From: Candidatus Cardinium sp. TP
Lineage (GTDB): Bacteria > Bacteroidota > Bacteroidia > Cytophagales > Amoebophilaceae
Assembly: GCF_025215055.1 (NCBI RefSeq)
Contig: NZ_JANAVR010000006.1
Span: forward strand, 1 to 40,709
Direction: 5' to 3'
Length of the DNA: 40,709 nucleotides
Numbering within the stretch: the first letter of the stretch is position 1; every line of letters starts with the position of its first letter. The position numbers were made by a program, and so were the translations under genes. Shown here one piece after another: positions 34,141 to 40,709 of this stretch. The notes beneath the pieces were generated by a model. The model was not told the DNA's origin and did not search any database. It saw nothing but the letters and a program-made list of their open reading frames with translations.

Positions 34141-35124
34141 ATGTCGTCATTAGCATTTCAAATGCCCGAGCGGATATTTGTAGAGAAAGTTGATCCCTTG
34201 TATGGCATTTTTAGTTTTCGCCCCCTTGAAAAAGGATATGGTACTACTATTGGTAATACACTGAGGCGGGTATTGTTATCTTCTCTAGAAGGGTATGCTA
34301 TTGTTTCCATTAAAATTCCTGGTGTCCATCATGAGTTTTCTACTATTGAAGGTGTACAAGAAGATCTAGTAGAGATTATTTTAAATCTCAAGCAGGTCCG
34401 TTTAAAAAAAATCGCAGAAGGCGGTGATTCGATCATTTCGGTTCGGGTGAATAAATCTGAATTTCGTGCAGGTGATATTGCCAAAGCTACCCCTTTTTTC
34501 GAGGTTTTAAATCCAGATCTACTGATTTGCAGGCTTGATGTATCTGCCAGTTTTGATATAGAGCTGCGTATAGTCAAGTATAGGGGCTATCTCTCAGCTG
34601 AGGAGAATAAATCCAAAGAACCAGTCTTAGATCTTATTCCTATTGACGCTATCTTTTCCCCTATTGTAAGTGTACAATATCGTGTGGAAAATATGCGTGT
34701 CGGACAGCGTACAGATTATGAGCAATTGACCTTTGAAATAAGAACAGATGGTTCGATTACTCCCGAGGAGAGCATTCGGCAAGCGGCTAAGTTAATGATT
34801 CAACATCTTAATTTGTTATCTGGTAAGGAAATTGTTCTGCAATCACCTGAAGATGAAGCGGTTCAGATGTTAGATGAGGAAACAGTAGCCATGCAAAGGA
34901 ATCTCAAAACCCATATTAGTGAGTTGAAGTGTTCTTCTCGTGTGTTAAATTGTCTTAAATCAGCAGGCATTGAGACTTTAGAAGATCTTGTAACAGTGAA
35001 AGATTTTGATACCATGAAGTTTAGAAATTTTGGTCGTAAGTCACGTGATGAGATCGATCAACTTTTGGCAGAAAAGAATTTGAAAATTGGTATGGATCTA
35101 TCTAGGTATAAGTTGGAGGGGTAG
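34141..35124 (+). CDS. rpoA: RNA polymerase subunit alpha
   Basis: The 327-residue subunit dimerises to start polymerase assembly. The N-terminal domain has PLEKGYGTTIGNTLRRVLLS (about 29-48), EGYAIVSIKIPGVHHEFSTI and the conserved GQRTDYEQLTFEI. The C-terminal domain, from about residue 255, ends with helix-hairpin-helix motifs (AGIETLEDLVTVKDFDTMKF, NFGRKSRDEIDQLL) that contact promoter DNA and activators. A 201-bp gap follows before rplQ. Confidence 0.97.
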   Translation: MSSLAFQMPERIFVEKVDPLYGIFSFRPLEKGYGTTIGNTLRRVLLSSLEGYAIVSIKIPGVHHEFSTIEGVQEDLVEIILNLKQVRLKKIAEGGDSIISVRVNKSEFRAGDIAKATPFFEVLNPDLLICRLDVSASFDIELRIVKYRGYLSAEENKSKEPVLDLIPIDAIFSPIVSVQYRVENMRVGQRTDYEQLTFEIRTDGSITPEESIRQAAKLMIQHLNLLSGKEIVLQSPEDEAVQMLDEETVAMQRNLKTHISELKCSSRVLNCLKSAGIETLEDLVTVKDFDTMKFRNFGRKSRDEIDQLLAEKNLKIGMDLSRYKLEG

Positions 35125-35127
35125 TAG

Positions 35128-35267
35128 ACTTTCTGCTAAATACTACTTCTGCTGGTAGCTTGCTTGTCGATCCGGTGCTCAAATGCTTACGTATATATAG
35201 TACGCTCCGGTTTTTGCGCTCCGTGTCTCCTACAAATTCCTCAGCATAAGCGAGTTTTGCAGAAAGT
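35128..35267. repeat. 140-bp inverted-repeat element in the rpoA-rplQ gap
   Basis: The ends are ACTTTCTGC (35128-35136) and GCAGAAAGT (35259-35267), a perfect 9-bp inverted repeat that extends imperfectly to 16 bp. The left end begins 3 bp after the rpoA stop. The reverse complement resembles 25392-25531, so two related elements sit in the same operon in opposite orientation. Confidence 0.6.
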
Positions 35268-35325
35268 ATAGTTTTTATTTAAAGCTGTGTCGTAGAGTAG
35301 CTATTAGACTTCTTATTATAAACCA

Positions 35326-35811
35326 ATGAGACATAGAAATAAAATTAATCGGTTGGGTAGGCCTGCAGGTCATAGGAAAGCATTACTTATGAATTTAGCT
35401 AAGTCGCTCATTATGCATAAGCGTATCGTTACTACTTTAGCGAAAGGGAAGGTATTGCGTTCATTTATTGAGCCTATTCTTACCAGAGCCAAGCAGGATA
35501 CTACGCATTCTAGAAGAATAGTTTTTTCTCACTTTCAAGATAAAGAGCCTGTAAAAGAGCTCTTTAATCATATTGCTGAAAAAATTCAGCAACGTTTCGG
35601 TGGCTATACACGCATTATTAAGTTGGCCAATCGTGCGGGAGACAATGCGGCTATGTGCATGATTGAATTAGTGGATTACAACGATATCTATACAAAAGAA
35701 GTCAAACCGGTTAAAACTGTGCGACGAAGGAGAAGGAAGGGTAGTACGGATGTGGTGCAAGAAAGTGCGGTTGTTGCACAAGAAGTAGTGGCTGAGGCCG
35801 CTAAAGAATAG
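35326..35811 (+). CDS. rplQ: 50S ribosomal protein L17
   Basis: The 161-residue L17 lines the tunnel exit. The core is MRHRNKINRLGRPAGHRKAL, ANLAKSLI-like MNLAKSLIMHKRIVTTLAKG, then RFGGYTRIIKLANRAGDNAA and MCMIELVDYN. The last 40 residues are a Bacteroidetes-type basic then Val/Ala/Glu-rich tail (VRRRRRKGST..VVAEAAKE). Last gene of the superoperon. Confidence 0.96.
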   Translation: MRHRNKINRLGRPAGHRKALLMNLAKSLIMHKRIVTTLAKGKVLRSFIEPILTRAKQDTTHSRRIVFSHFQDKEPVKELFNHIAEKIQQRFGGYTRIIKLANRAGDNAAMCMIELVDYNDIYTKEVKPVKTVRRRRRKGSTDVVQESAVVAQEVVAEAAKE

Positions 35812-36305
35812 TACACTATTTATCTTGTATTTTTTGCGTCGCGTCTTAAGCATCAGCTGGTTTCACAAGCAGCTAACCTATCTATTTTGTAGTAGGCTTT
35901 TTTAGGGAATGTGTGAGGCATGCTTAGAAGCGCATAGGAGCAGGATCTACTCAATCTATGTGAGCCTTTCTTGACCGAATCGGATCCTTTGGATAGAGAT
36001 CCCATAGATCGATATGTACATTAACGGTAGCGTCTCCGAAGCAGCTTAGCAGATGAGCAAAAAATTTGTTTTAAAGCCTGCGTAGCGGGTTAAGTCTATG
36101 TTTTTCCCGCTATGATCTATCCATGCAGCGTTATGGCTATGTTGTAAACCTACCTCCTTGTGAAACATTGTGATCAAAAATCATACCGCGATATTTTCTG
36201 CTCTTCCGGGTGATTTACTGCCTTCCAGCTGTATGCGGACTATTGTATGGTTATGCAAAGGAGCGATTGTATTTGTGCAGTTCTTTTTCTACATTTGCAA
36301 TATTG
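35812..36305. other. 494-bp gene-free interval with a family-2 core fragment
   Basis: No gene recognised. 36060-36115 resembles the family-2 core (AAAAAATTTGTTTTAAAGCC, GCGTAGCGGGTT, GTTTTTCCCGCT). A weak inverted repeat (GCGTCTTAAGCAT near 35838 with ATGCTTAGAAGCGC near 35919) may mark another degenerate element. No clear terminator for the ribosomal operon was seen. Confidence 0.4.
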
Positions 36306-36985
36306 ATGCTATCAATCAAAACACCATCCATTATGCTTGCCTTCATTAGCATTACCAGTATCTTCCTATTGTGTTGTATACTACAAAGCGGTTGTCCAGC
36401 TAAGTGTTCTACGCATCTATCTGTTGCACAAGGGATAGGTCAGTTATCTGATATTGCATCCTATGCACAAACGTTCGAGCCAAGCGTCAAAGAGAAAATT
36501 TTTACTTTTTTAAAGGAGGGTTTGTTTTACGAACGTTTCCTAAAAAGGATAGGTGCTGCGCCTCACCTGTTGCCTGCGCAGCTTTCTTCAGATCAAAAAA
36601 AAGAGTGGGAGCAAGTTTATTGGCTATTTATTGACTTATTCGTATATTTTGTACAGCCGTTGAACATCGTGAACTACAAGAGGCGCCTGAGGCATTAGAT
36701 GACCTGAGGGTAGCCATTATGGAACTTCTATTTATGAAAGACATTCACCCTTTAGAGGGTTCTGAAACGGAAGCGTTGGTTGTAAGTTTCAAGCGGCTAT
36801 CGGCTGCCATTTAACAGCATTATATGACCCGATTTGATCGTTATATAGATCGAGATGATCGTGAGACGTTAGAAAAATCCATTCATAATGGACGAGCAGC
36901 AACCTATCTAGCGCTTATAGATTTTTGTAAAACTCTGGTCAACAGTGAGCCAGAAGATGCAGCAGAAAAAGGGGATGGCGTATAA
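36306..36985 (+). pseudogene. decayed lipoprotein gene
   Basis: The first frame encodes a signal peptide (about 30 residues, core LAFISITSIFLLCCIL) ending in LQSGC, then a helical protein up to NIVNYKRRLRH, where it stops at about 36698. From about 36660 a second frame continues as VEHRELQEAPEALDDLRVAI, is broken by TAA at 36812, and resumes QHYMTRFDRYIDRDDRETLE to TAA at 36983. One frameshift plus one stop thus split a protein of about 225 residues. Family unknown; no paralogue in the window. Its last bases overlap the start chosen for the divIC-like gene. Confidence 0.55.
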
Positions 36986-37301
36986 TGAACACGCTACCTA
37001 TCATAAAAGTAAAATGCGACTTTTTAAAAAAGTGTGGTTAGATCCCTATTGTATTGCAACCATTTTGTTTGCTGTATGGATGTTTTTTTTGGATGATCAG
37101 AATCTGTTTGTACAGCATAGGCTGTACCAGCTTTGTCAAAACTTGCAAACAGATGTGATCAAGTATAATCTACAGATTAAGCAGATTAAGAAAGAAAAAA
37201 AAGAGCTTATGCATAATATTGATTGCTTAGAAAAGTTTGCTCGTGAAAAATATTATATGAAACGCGAGAAAGAAGATCTATATATTATTATAAGAGAATA
37301 G
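36975..37301 (+). CDS. DivIC/FtsB-like septum formation protein
   Basis: A 108-residue bitopic protein: short basic N-terminus, one membrane helix (YCIATILFAVWMFFL), then a coiled coil rich in K, E and Q (about 50-85) and the Bacteroidetes DivIC end CLEKFAREKYYMKREKEDLY. DivIC/FtsB joins FtsL and FtsQ/DivIB in the divisome. The ATG at 37014 (MRLFKKVW) gives a more typical N-terminus and may be the real start. In Bacteroidetes this gene commonly follows eno; here it follows a decayed lipoprotein. Confidence 0.75.
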   Translation: MAYNEHATYHKSKMRLFKKVWLDPYCIATILFAVWMFFLDDQNLFVQHRLYQLCQNLQTDVIKYNLQIKQIKKEKKELMHNIDCLEKFAREKYYMKREKEDLYIIIRE

Positions 37302-37304
37302 TAG

Positions 37305-37559
37305 GTATCTGTTCCAGTCATTGTTTTTTTGCCTCAAAAAAAACGCCCCTGTAAAAAGTCGCTTTTTAGAAAGTGTTATTTTACAGATCATCTGGAAAAA
37401 CAGTTTCCTTTGAAGCCCCCAAAGGGGGCGCTTTCTGTTTTTTTTATCTGTAAGATGGCACTTTTAGCGACTTTTTGCCGAGGGCTTGATTTTTGTCCAC
37501 TTTTTTATCAAGAAAAAAGTGGGATAAATTCATTATTAACCAGTATCGTGAACAGATAC
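37305..37559. repeat. family-1 palindromic repeat (255 bp)
   Basis: The ends are GTATCTGTTCCAGTC and ATCGTGAACAGATAC. It carries every module: CGCCCCTGTAAAAAGTCGC, the AAGCCCCCAAAGGGGGCGCTT core near 37415, TTTTTGCCGAGGGCTTGAT and CCACTTTTTTATCAAGAAAA. It starts 4 bp after the divIC-like stop codon. Confidence 0.75.
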
Positions 37560-37633
37560 AGATATCTAAATATTAATGCATAAGAAAAAAATAAATATGC
37601 ATTAAAAATATATAACTTGCTAATTGGTTGGAA

Positions 37634-37802
37634 AATGGTGTCAACTTAAGTTGTATATTTTATTGACTGTTAAATAAAATATCATTTTAATGAGCATTTG
37701 TTTCCATGGTGTTAACTTTTTATCGGCGGCTATGATCGGTGGCAAATGCCCACGGTCCATTTAATCCCCTGTGTTAGAATAGCTTCTCGATTAAGCGACT
37801 TA
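37634..37802. repeat. degenerate family-2 repeat
   Basis: It begins AATGGTGTCAACTTAAG, has GTGTTAACTTTTTATCGGCGG in the middle and ends with CTGTGTTAGAATAG and a TTAAGCGACTTA end. The family-2 modules are in altered order, with an unrelated AT-rich insert (37655-37700). Confidence 0.5.
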
Positions 37803-37894
37803 TTGTTATGTTTTTATCCATTGGATAAACGGTAAATGGTCTATTTTGTATGCCCCATATTTAAAAAACATTAGCTGCATTCATATTATTAAGG

Positions 37895-37902
37895 TAAGTT
37901 TG
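37895..37902 (+). promoter_or_regulatory. putative -7 element for nadK
   Basis: TAAGTTTG matches TAnnTTTG, 44 bp before the nadK ATG. The -33 position reads TTAG rather than TTTG. Confidence 0.35.
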
Positions 37903-37945
37903 GGGATTATTGTGATGTGGTATTAAGGTTTTTAATAAAAGCTAT

Positions 37946-38812
37946 ATGTCGATTGCTATACATAGCAGAAAAGTTTGTCCAGCTAGCCTAGCATTTTTAG
38001 AGCAGCTCCTTTCTTTAGCAGAAGCATACCAAAAGCGTGTAATCGTGTCTACTCTTTTCGCAGCTTTACTCCCTACATCTACAGTTGCGTTGAACCAATT
38101 GCCCGTTTTCGACCTAGAGCAATTATCTTTACAACCAGATGTAGAATTGATAATCAGTGTAGGTGGAGATGGGACTTTTTTAGAGACCATCCATTACCTT
38201 AAAGACCATGCGGTTCCTGTATTGGGCATGCATACAGGTAGTTTGGGCTTTTTAACTAGAGTGACCCGCAAAGAAGCCGTTTCTGGACTGATAGGATTTT
38301 TTGAGGGCAGCTATTCCCTAGAAGAGCGCAGTCTATTGGCATTATATCAGGAAACTGTACCTGTTTCTTTTGCGCTGAATGAAGTAGCCCTGCTGAAGCG
38401 AGAACGGGCTAATTTACTCACTATTGAGGCCTATATAGATGGGCAATTCATTACTACCTATCGAGCGGATGGGTTGATTATTGCTACACCTACCGGTTCT
38501 ACGGCTTATTCGCTGAGTTGCTCAGGCCCTATTGTCTTGACCAGTTCAAATAGTTTCGTGATTACGCCTATAAGCCCGCATAACTTGGCCCTACGCCCCT
38601 TAGTGGTGCCCGATACTGCTTTATTAAGTTTTGTAGTGAAGCGTCAAGAAATCCTAATTTCTACAGATGGAAGAGTAGTGCCTATAGCTATGCAACAACC
38701 ATTTGTGGTTAAAAAAGCGCCCTATTCATTGAAGTTGGTCCAGTTTGGCCATGCCACTATTTTTGATGTGCTGCGTGAAAAATTTTACTGGGGATTGGAT
38801 GCCAGACAGTAA
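37946..38812 (+). CDS. nadK: NAD kinase
   Basis: NadK phosphorylates NAD to NADP. The 288-residue protein has the catalytic GGDGT (73-77), the GSLGFLTR segment (98-105), NEVALLK (145-151) and the ATP/NAD-binding TPTGSTAYSLSCSGPIV (181-197), followed by the LRPLVVPD block. Length fits the family. In Bacteroidetes nadK often lies near cell-envelope or recN genes; here it stands between repeats and converges with a pseudogene. Confidence 0.95.
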   Translation: MSIAIHSRKVCPASLAFLEQLLSLAEAYQKRVIVSTLFAALLPTSTVALNQLPVFDLEQLSLQPDVELIISVGGDGTFLETIHYLKDHAVPVLGMHTGSLGFLTRVTRKEAVSGLIGFFEGSYSLEERSLLALYQETVPVSFALNEVALLKRERANLLTIEAYIDGQFITTYRADGLIIATPTGSTAYSLSCSGPIVLTSSNSFVITPISPHNLALRPLVVPDTALLSFVVKRQEILISTDGRVVPIAMQQPFVVKKAPYSLKLVQFGHATIFDVLREKFYWGLDARQ

Positions 38813-38878
38813 TAAGATGCAGTTGTATTAGTTAAGATTTAGTCAGATAGGCATTAAAAATTAAAGTTTAAAGTTGTC

Positions 38879-39450
38879 GTATCTGTTCAGCCAATGGCGT
38901 CAACTTAAGTATTTTTTTTGTTGATTTTCAAATAAAAGAATCTATTCATGACATTGGTTAATAATGGTTTTTTTTCACTTTTTTCTTGATATAAGTGGAC
39001 AAAAAATCAAGCCCTCGGTAAAAAGTCGCTGAAAGTGACATTTTACAGATGGAAAAACAGAAAGCGCCCCCAAAGGGCTTACTATTACTCATAAGTCAAA
39101 AAATGATAAAGAATATTTTGCTAATTCTTGCTAATTTGTAGATTTTGTTACAAACAAGTCATTTTTTAAGAAAAATTGTGAGATATATAGCCCAATTTAG
39201 AGGGTTTTAGTACGTCAAAATGACATAGAATTAGGTCCTATGGAACTTTAAAAAGGATGGAAAAGACTAGTTGATCTTGTAGAAGGATGATATTTTACAC
39301 TTTTATAGTTATGGGTAATAGTAAGCCCAAAGGGGGCTTTAAAGGAAACTGTTTTTCCAGATCATCTGTAAAATGCCACTTTCTACACCACGGCTTTTTA
39401 CAGGGGCGGTTTTTCTTTTAATGCAAAAAACCATCGCGCTGAACACATAC
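38879..39450. repeat. composite repeat: family-2 end plus inverted family-1 copy, split by another element
   Basis: It starts GTATCTGTTCAGCC then AATGGCGTCAACTTAAG (family-2 end). After an AT-rich stretch it continues as inverted family 1 (GTGGACAAAAAATCAAGCCC, AAAAAGTCGCTGAAAGTG, GGAAAAACAGAAAGCGCCCC) up to 39074, is interrupted by a 254-bp element, and resumes at 39329 (GGGGGCTTTAAAGGAAACTG) to end GCGCTGAACACATAC at 39450. The 38813-39541 stretch has no gene. Confidence 0.7.
39075..39328. mobile_element. 254-bp MITE-like element inserted in a family-1 repeat
   Basis: The terminal inverted repeats are GGGCTTACTATTACTCATAA on the left and, as reverse complement on the right, the same with one mismatch (T to C). 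The flanks show a duplicated AAA (39072-39074 and 39329-39331), or CAAAG if the element is taken as 39076-39327. Removing it restores the family-1 core CCCCCAAAGGGGGCTTT. The interior is AT-rich and non-coding, so it needs a transposase elsewhere. Confidence 0.75.
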
Positions 39451-39541
39451 AAGAATTCTTGTTTCATGGTTTTGTCACAACGCTCACAGAATCTATTGGT
39501 TTTCTGTGAATATGTTTTAGTTATAGTATGTGCTATACCTT

Positions 39542-40589
39542 CTATCTTTCTAACTTATTTTTTTCTTCCTGCTTAGTGTTAATAATCTGTAGTGCCTGTT
39601 TAGCGGCTTTTTCTAAGGCTGCGCCTATCTCTGGATCCAAATATGCATTGGCTATCTGCATATCTATGGCCAATGTTTCTTGTGTCATATGTTGCACCTC
39701 TGTTAGATGGATATAACCTGCTGCATGACGTAGGTCATAGAGCCGTTCAGCCAGTTTAATAAATAGCACAGAAAGTTGTACGTGCTCTTCTTTAATCGCT
39801 TGCTTTAATCTATTCTGTACATAAATCAAAGAAGGATAATCTAGGTCTTCTCGTTTATCTATGCCGACTACATTTAATACGAAGGCATAGACACCTAAAT
39901 TATAATGTTCTTTCACATAAGATAACGGCAAGCAGGTACGGCGCACTAATTCATATAGTAATGAGGCATAAATTACCTTAGGTGAATGAAAAATCCACCT
40001 TACCACTAATTCAGCAATCCCTACTGCACGTACATACAATAATTGACCAGAGCCATGACGTTTAAATCCAAAATGCTTCTGTAATAATAAAAGCAATCCT
40101 GAAATTGTTTTTACATCAATGGGATCCGATTTATCAGAAGCTTTGCAGACATAGTCATGAAACTGCATTAATTTCATCATCGAATCGGCTTGTTCTTTAG
40201 GGGTGACAGGGGTCTCTAAGGTTAACGCATCTAGAGGCAAGTTAATCGTCATCTTACTGAGAATATCAGTGACATTACTAGGCAATACCAGTAGCATAGC
40301 TGGTTGCTGTTCGTCGTCAAAGATTTCTAAATGGCCATAATGTGCCTTAACAATAGTGGATACAGTTTGTAGTTGAAGATCTATCGGTGCAGGCGATGCT
40401 TGTTCACATTGATTGGAGGTAACATTTTGTACATCAACATAATACGTTTTACTTTAGGAAGCAAATCAGCAGAAGCAGAAACTTGGCTTATAACCAAAGC
40501 AGTAGCTGAAAAGTCTATAGATATAGGGAAGCTATTATCAATAGGATCCACTTGTGTAAATTGTAAAACAGTAGGATGCAATTGTATAC
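39542..40589 (-). pseudogene. RelA/SpoT-type HD domain protein, catalytically dead, frameshifted and IS-truncated
   Basis: The longest intact frame (40297-39542, 251 codons) aligns with the HD hydrolase region of RelA/SpoT: SGQLLYVRAV (83-92), ASLLYELVRRT (111-121), VLFIKLAERLYDLR (177-190), MTQETLAIDMQIA (204-216). Active enzymes have ITHP, LLHD, KLADR and HN at these points; here all metal ligands are replaced. There is no synthetase domain. The frame is open upstream to 40453 and reads LQTVSTIVKAHYGHLEIF, which recalls the end of a GHKL ATPase domain (weak). Before that, a second frame (to about 40610) ends by a shift between 40381 and 40453. An IS end at 40590 cuts the 5' part. Confidence 0.55.
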
Positions 40590-40709
40590 TGGACTGAAAA
40601 AATAGGACAAAAAGTTTTCACTTTATTTTCCGCATGGTTTAGTTTTAGAGTAATAAAATAAATTAATCAAATGGGAAGAAAAAAGATCAGGCATTTTAGT
40701 TCAGAAGAA
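40590..40709 (+). mobile_element. left end of an IS3-family element, with start of orfA
   Basis: TGGACTGA at 40590 matches the inverted end at 1586-1593. Next to it, the A/T-rich tract and TTTTCCGCAT also have counterparts in the other copy's right tail. At 40671 an ATG begins MGRKKIRHFSSEE, which looks like the start of an IS3-family OrfA (HTH) protein. The frame runs off the window edge. The element is inserted in the HD-domain pseudogene. Confidence 0.65.

Noticed and set aside
37329-37583. 84-codon ORF
   Set aside because: It is a translation of a family-1 repeat copy.
6066-39450. CRISPR array
   Set aside because: The repeats are long, palindromic and widely scattered, without regular spacers; no cas genes are present.
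39373-39576. 67-codon ORF
   Set aside because: It starts inside the family-1 remnant and runs into the 3' end of the HD pseudogene on the other strand; no protein features.

Overview
The window looks like the chromosome of an intracellular Bacteroidetes symbiont of the Amoebophilaceae type (Cardinium/Amoebophilus-like). The grounds are an ATP/ADP translocase of the NTT family, an ankyrin-repeat secreted protein, a RING-finger ORF, Bacteroidetes-style genes (DUF3127, a zinc-free L36, a short DivIC/FtsB protein), start codons without Shine-Dalgarno sequences, TAnnTTTG promoter motifs, AT-rich DNA and heavy loading with degenerate IS and MITE-like repeats. The genus is inferred from gene content, not from a search.

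Layout. 1-3.0 kb: accessory DNA with a 5'-truncated hypothetical gene, a 343-bp element with terminal inverted repeats, a dead IS3-family transposase and a secreted ankyrin protein. 3.2-12.8 kb: housekeeping and transport genes (mutS, tRNA-Gly, tRNA-Leu, a SemiSWEET-like transporter, the ATP/ADP translocase, a 2-Cys peroxiredoxin, a DUF3127 protein with an SSB-like tail, and a hisS/metal-ABC-permease pair). 13-14 kb: a lipoprotein, a RING-finger ORF and a G10 tract in a short ORF. 14.1-18.3 kb: mraY with a fadD-like ligase, then smpB next to ssrA (tmRNA). 18.3-21.5 kb: repeats, decaying lipoprotein genes and rimM. 21.5-35.8 kb: one ribosomal-protein superoperon running from rplC through secY, infA and rpoA to rplQ. 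36-40.7 kb: a decayed lipoprotein, a divIC-like gene, nadK, a truncated RelA/SpoT-HD-like pseudogene and the edge of an IS3-family element.

The housekeeping genes form a translation and quality-control core: ribosome, RNA polymerase alpha, IF-1, SecY, RimM, HisRS and trans-translation. The tlc product and the SemiSWEET-like protein suggest import of host nucleotides and small solutes. The ankyrin and RING proteins are plausible host-interaction factors.

The most interesting features are: (i) a tmRNA whose reading frame, placed by a pseudoknot ending exactly 12 nt upstream, encodes an unusually long 29-residue tag; (ii) modular palindromic repeats with GTATSTGTTCA ends at every convergent gene junction in the window; (iii) three small inverted-repeat elements lodged in gaps inside the ribosomal superoperon; (iv) a RelA/SpoT-type HD domain that has lost its metal ligands and is cut by an IS; and (v) a RING-H2 domain with one zinc ligand replaced by Ser, next to a possibly phase-variable G10 tract.
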